A DNA stretch of 64,000 nt from contig JAAFIF010000041.1 of the NCBI GenBank assembly GCA_013298625.1, positions 1 to 64,000 of the forward strand, written 5' to 3'. The notes below the pieces were generated by a model that was not told the DNA's origin, searched no databases, and saw only the letters and a list, made by a program, of their open reading frames with translations. Of this stretch, positions 62,854 to 64,000 are shown piece after piece (within the stretch, counting starts at the first letter, position 1; the number at the start of each line of letters is the position of its first letter). The position numbers were made by a program, and so were the translations under genes. Source of the DNA: Myxococcales bacterium. Lineage in GTDB: Bacteria > Myxococcota_A > Polyangia > Polyangiales > Ga0077539.

Positions 62854-63974
62854 CGCGAACGCTCGGCGCGCTCACGCAGCGAACGGTCGCGCCGCTGCGA
62901 GGCGAGTTGAATCTGGGTGCGCAAGAACCCTTCGAGCGCGAGCCCTCGCGCCGCGACCTGCTGCGGGATGAAGCTCGCCCGCGTGAGCCCCGGCAGCGTG
63001 TTGGTCTCGAGAAACACCGCGCCGCGCTCGCTCACGATCACGTCGGTGCGCGTGTAGCCCTCGCACCCGAGCGCGTTGTGCGCGAGCAGCGCCAGCGCCT
63101 CGGCGGCGCGCACGACGGGCTCGGGCTGCTCGGCGGGGGTGAGCTCGATCGTCCCTTTGCCCAGGTACTTTCCTGCGAAATCGAAGACGCGGCCGGGGTC
63201 GAGCCGCACCTCGCTCGCGCACAAGACCCGCGCGACGCCGTCCTCGCCTTGCGCGACGCCCACCGTGAGCTCGGGCCCCGACACGAACGCCTCGCACAAG
63301 TACGCCACGGACCGCGAGACCACTTCGTCCGCGACCGACCTCGCCTGCGCCAGGCTCTCGACGTGATACAGCCCCACGCTCGATCCATCGGCCACCGGCT
63401 TGACCACCGCGCGCCCGTGCCGCGACACGATGTCCTCGATCGCCGCGCGCACCGCGATCACGTCGTCCGGCGGCAGCACGATCGACTCGGCCACGTGCCC
63501 CTCCGCCGCCCGCACGATGGACTTGGCCAACACCTTGTCGAACGCCCGCGCGCTCGCCGCAGAGTCCGACCCCGTGTACGCCAGGTCCCGCGCCTCGCAC
63601 TGCCGCTGGATCGTCCCGTCTTCGCCCGATCCACCGTGCAGCGCGAGAAACACCACCGCGTCCCGCGCGCGCTCGCGCAGGTGATCCAGCGCCAGCTCGA
63701 CCGACGCAAAAGCCCCCTCGTGCGACGGCTCGAAATCCACCTCGAACGCCCGCTCGTGCCCGAGCAACACCCCCCGCTCGCAGGGAATCACCCGCCCGTC
63801 CGGCGCCCAGAACCACGTCCGCGCTGTAGAGAAAATCCCCGCGACGTTCTGCGCCGAAGCGACGGAGACGCGACGCTCTCCCGACGTTCCGCCAAACAGG
63901 ATGAACAGCGGCGGAGTGTCTCGATCGGCTGCGGCCTCGTGGGCGTCCTTTAGGTTGCTCTGCTCTCGCGTCAT
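62850..63974 (-). CDS. ddl: D-alanine--D-alanine ligase
   Basis: 374 residues from ATG 63974. Ddl joins two D-Ala for peptidoglycan. FGGTSGERRVSVASA near the N-terminus, LALHGGSGEDGTIQRQCEARDLAYTGSD, the ATP-grasp KPVADGSSVGL and EVNT-like FLETNTLPGLTRASFIPQQ are present. In place of the typical GExG it has SGEDGT. Length fits. A TACACT box lies 10 bases before the ATG. The stop overlaps the next gene's start. The murA/murB cluster is not in the window. Confidence 0.93.
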   Translation of the reverse strand: MTREQSNLKDAHEAAADRDTPPLFILFGGTSGERRVSVASAQNVAGIFSTARTWFWAPDGRVIPCERGVLLGHERAFEVDFEPSHEGAFASVELALDHLRERARDAVVFLALHGGSGEDGTIQRQCEARDLAYTGSDSAASARAFDKVLAKSIVRAAEGHVAESIVLPPDDVIAVRAAIEDIVSRHGRAVVKPVADGSSVGLYHVESLAQARSVADEVVSRSVAYLCEAFVSGPELTVGVAQGEDGVARVLCASEVRLDPGRVFDFAGKYLGKGTIELTPAEQPEPVVRAAEALALLAHNALGCEGYTRTDVIVSERGAVFLETNTLPGLTRASFIPQQVAARGLALEGFLRTQIQLASQRRDRSLRERAERSR

Positions 63975-64000
63975 TGGGCGAGCGAGTGTACCTCTTCACT

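Overview
This is a very GC-rich window, densely packed on both strands. It most likely comes from a myxobacterium (Myxococcota, perhaps near Sandaracinus/Polyangiales). Support: two proteins end in MYXO-CTERM-type sorting tails (6235-7737, 61177-62853); there are many secreted or lipoprotein products with Asp/Ala-rich linkers and Cys-rich modules; a Ser/Thr kinase fusion is present; and both an NtrC-type regulator and sigma-54-like promoters occur. The family-level placement is inference.

Layout. 1-9.9 kb: a cut-off membrane protein, a large alpha-2-macroglobulin-like protein, a palindromic repeat cluster, rplU-rpmA, an M23 peptidase with a partner lipoprotein, and tatB-tatC. 9.9-22.2 kb: mostly secreted proteins of unknown role (RCC1 lipoprotein, NlpC/P60 lipoprotein, NHL-like protein, TPR proteins, PAP2 phosphatase), with a hairpin-repeat array near 14.6 kb. 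22.2-35.6 kb: the most coherent block. A protoglobin-PAS histidine kinase, an NtrC-family regulator and a single-domain receiver sit between CBS-domain and UspA genes and a full cbb3 oxidase operon (ccoI-ccoS-ccoNO-ccoQ-ccoP, then ccoG and a SafE-like gene). -24/-12 motifs lie in front of the CBS gene, the usp-CBS pair, ccoI and ccoG. I read this as an oxygen-responsive sigma-54 regulon in one place.

35.6-47 kb: pirin, a KamA-type aminomutase next to an ATP-grasp ligase, an OmpA/TSP3 lipoprotein, prmC, rsmD-coaD, a LOG protein and a serine hydrolase. 47-54.9 kb: a translationally coupled operon (5'-nucleotidase lipoprotein, second lipoprotein, outer-membrane protein), a Cys-rich lipoprotein and a ClC protein. 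55-57.3 kb: a 777-residue fusion of Ser/Thr kinase, [2Fe-2S] ferredoxin, degenerate class III cyclase and Vitreoscilla-type globin. 57.4-64 kb: a DprE2/DprE1-like pair, a copper monooxygenase-like lipoprotein, a MYXO-CTERM protein and ddl.

Two unrelated globin-containing signalling proteins plus a high-affinity oxidase make oxygen or NO sensing the dominant regulatory theme. All assignments were made by reading motifs by eye; no database search was run.
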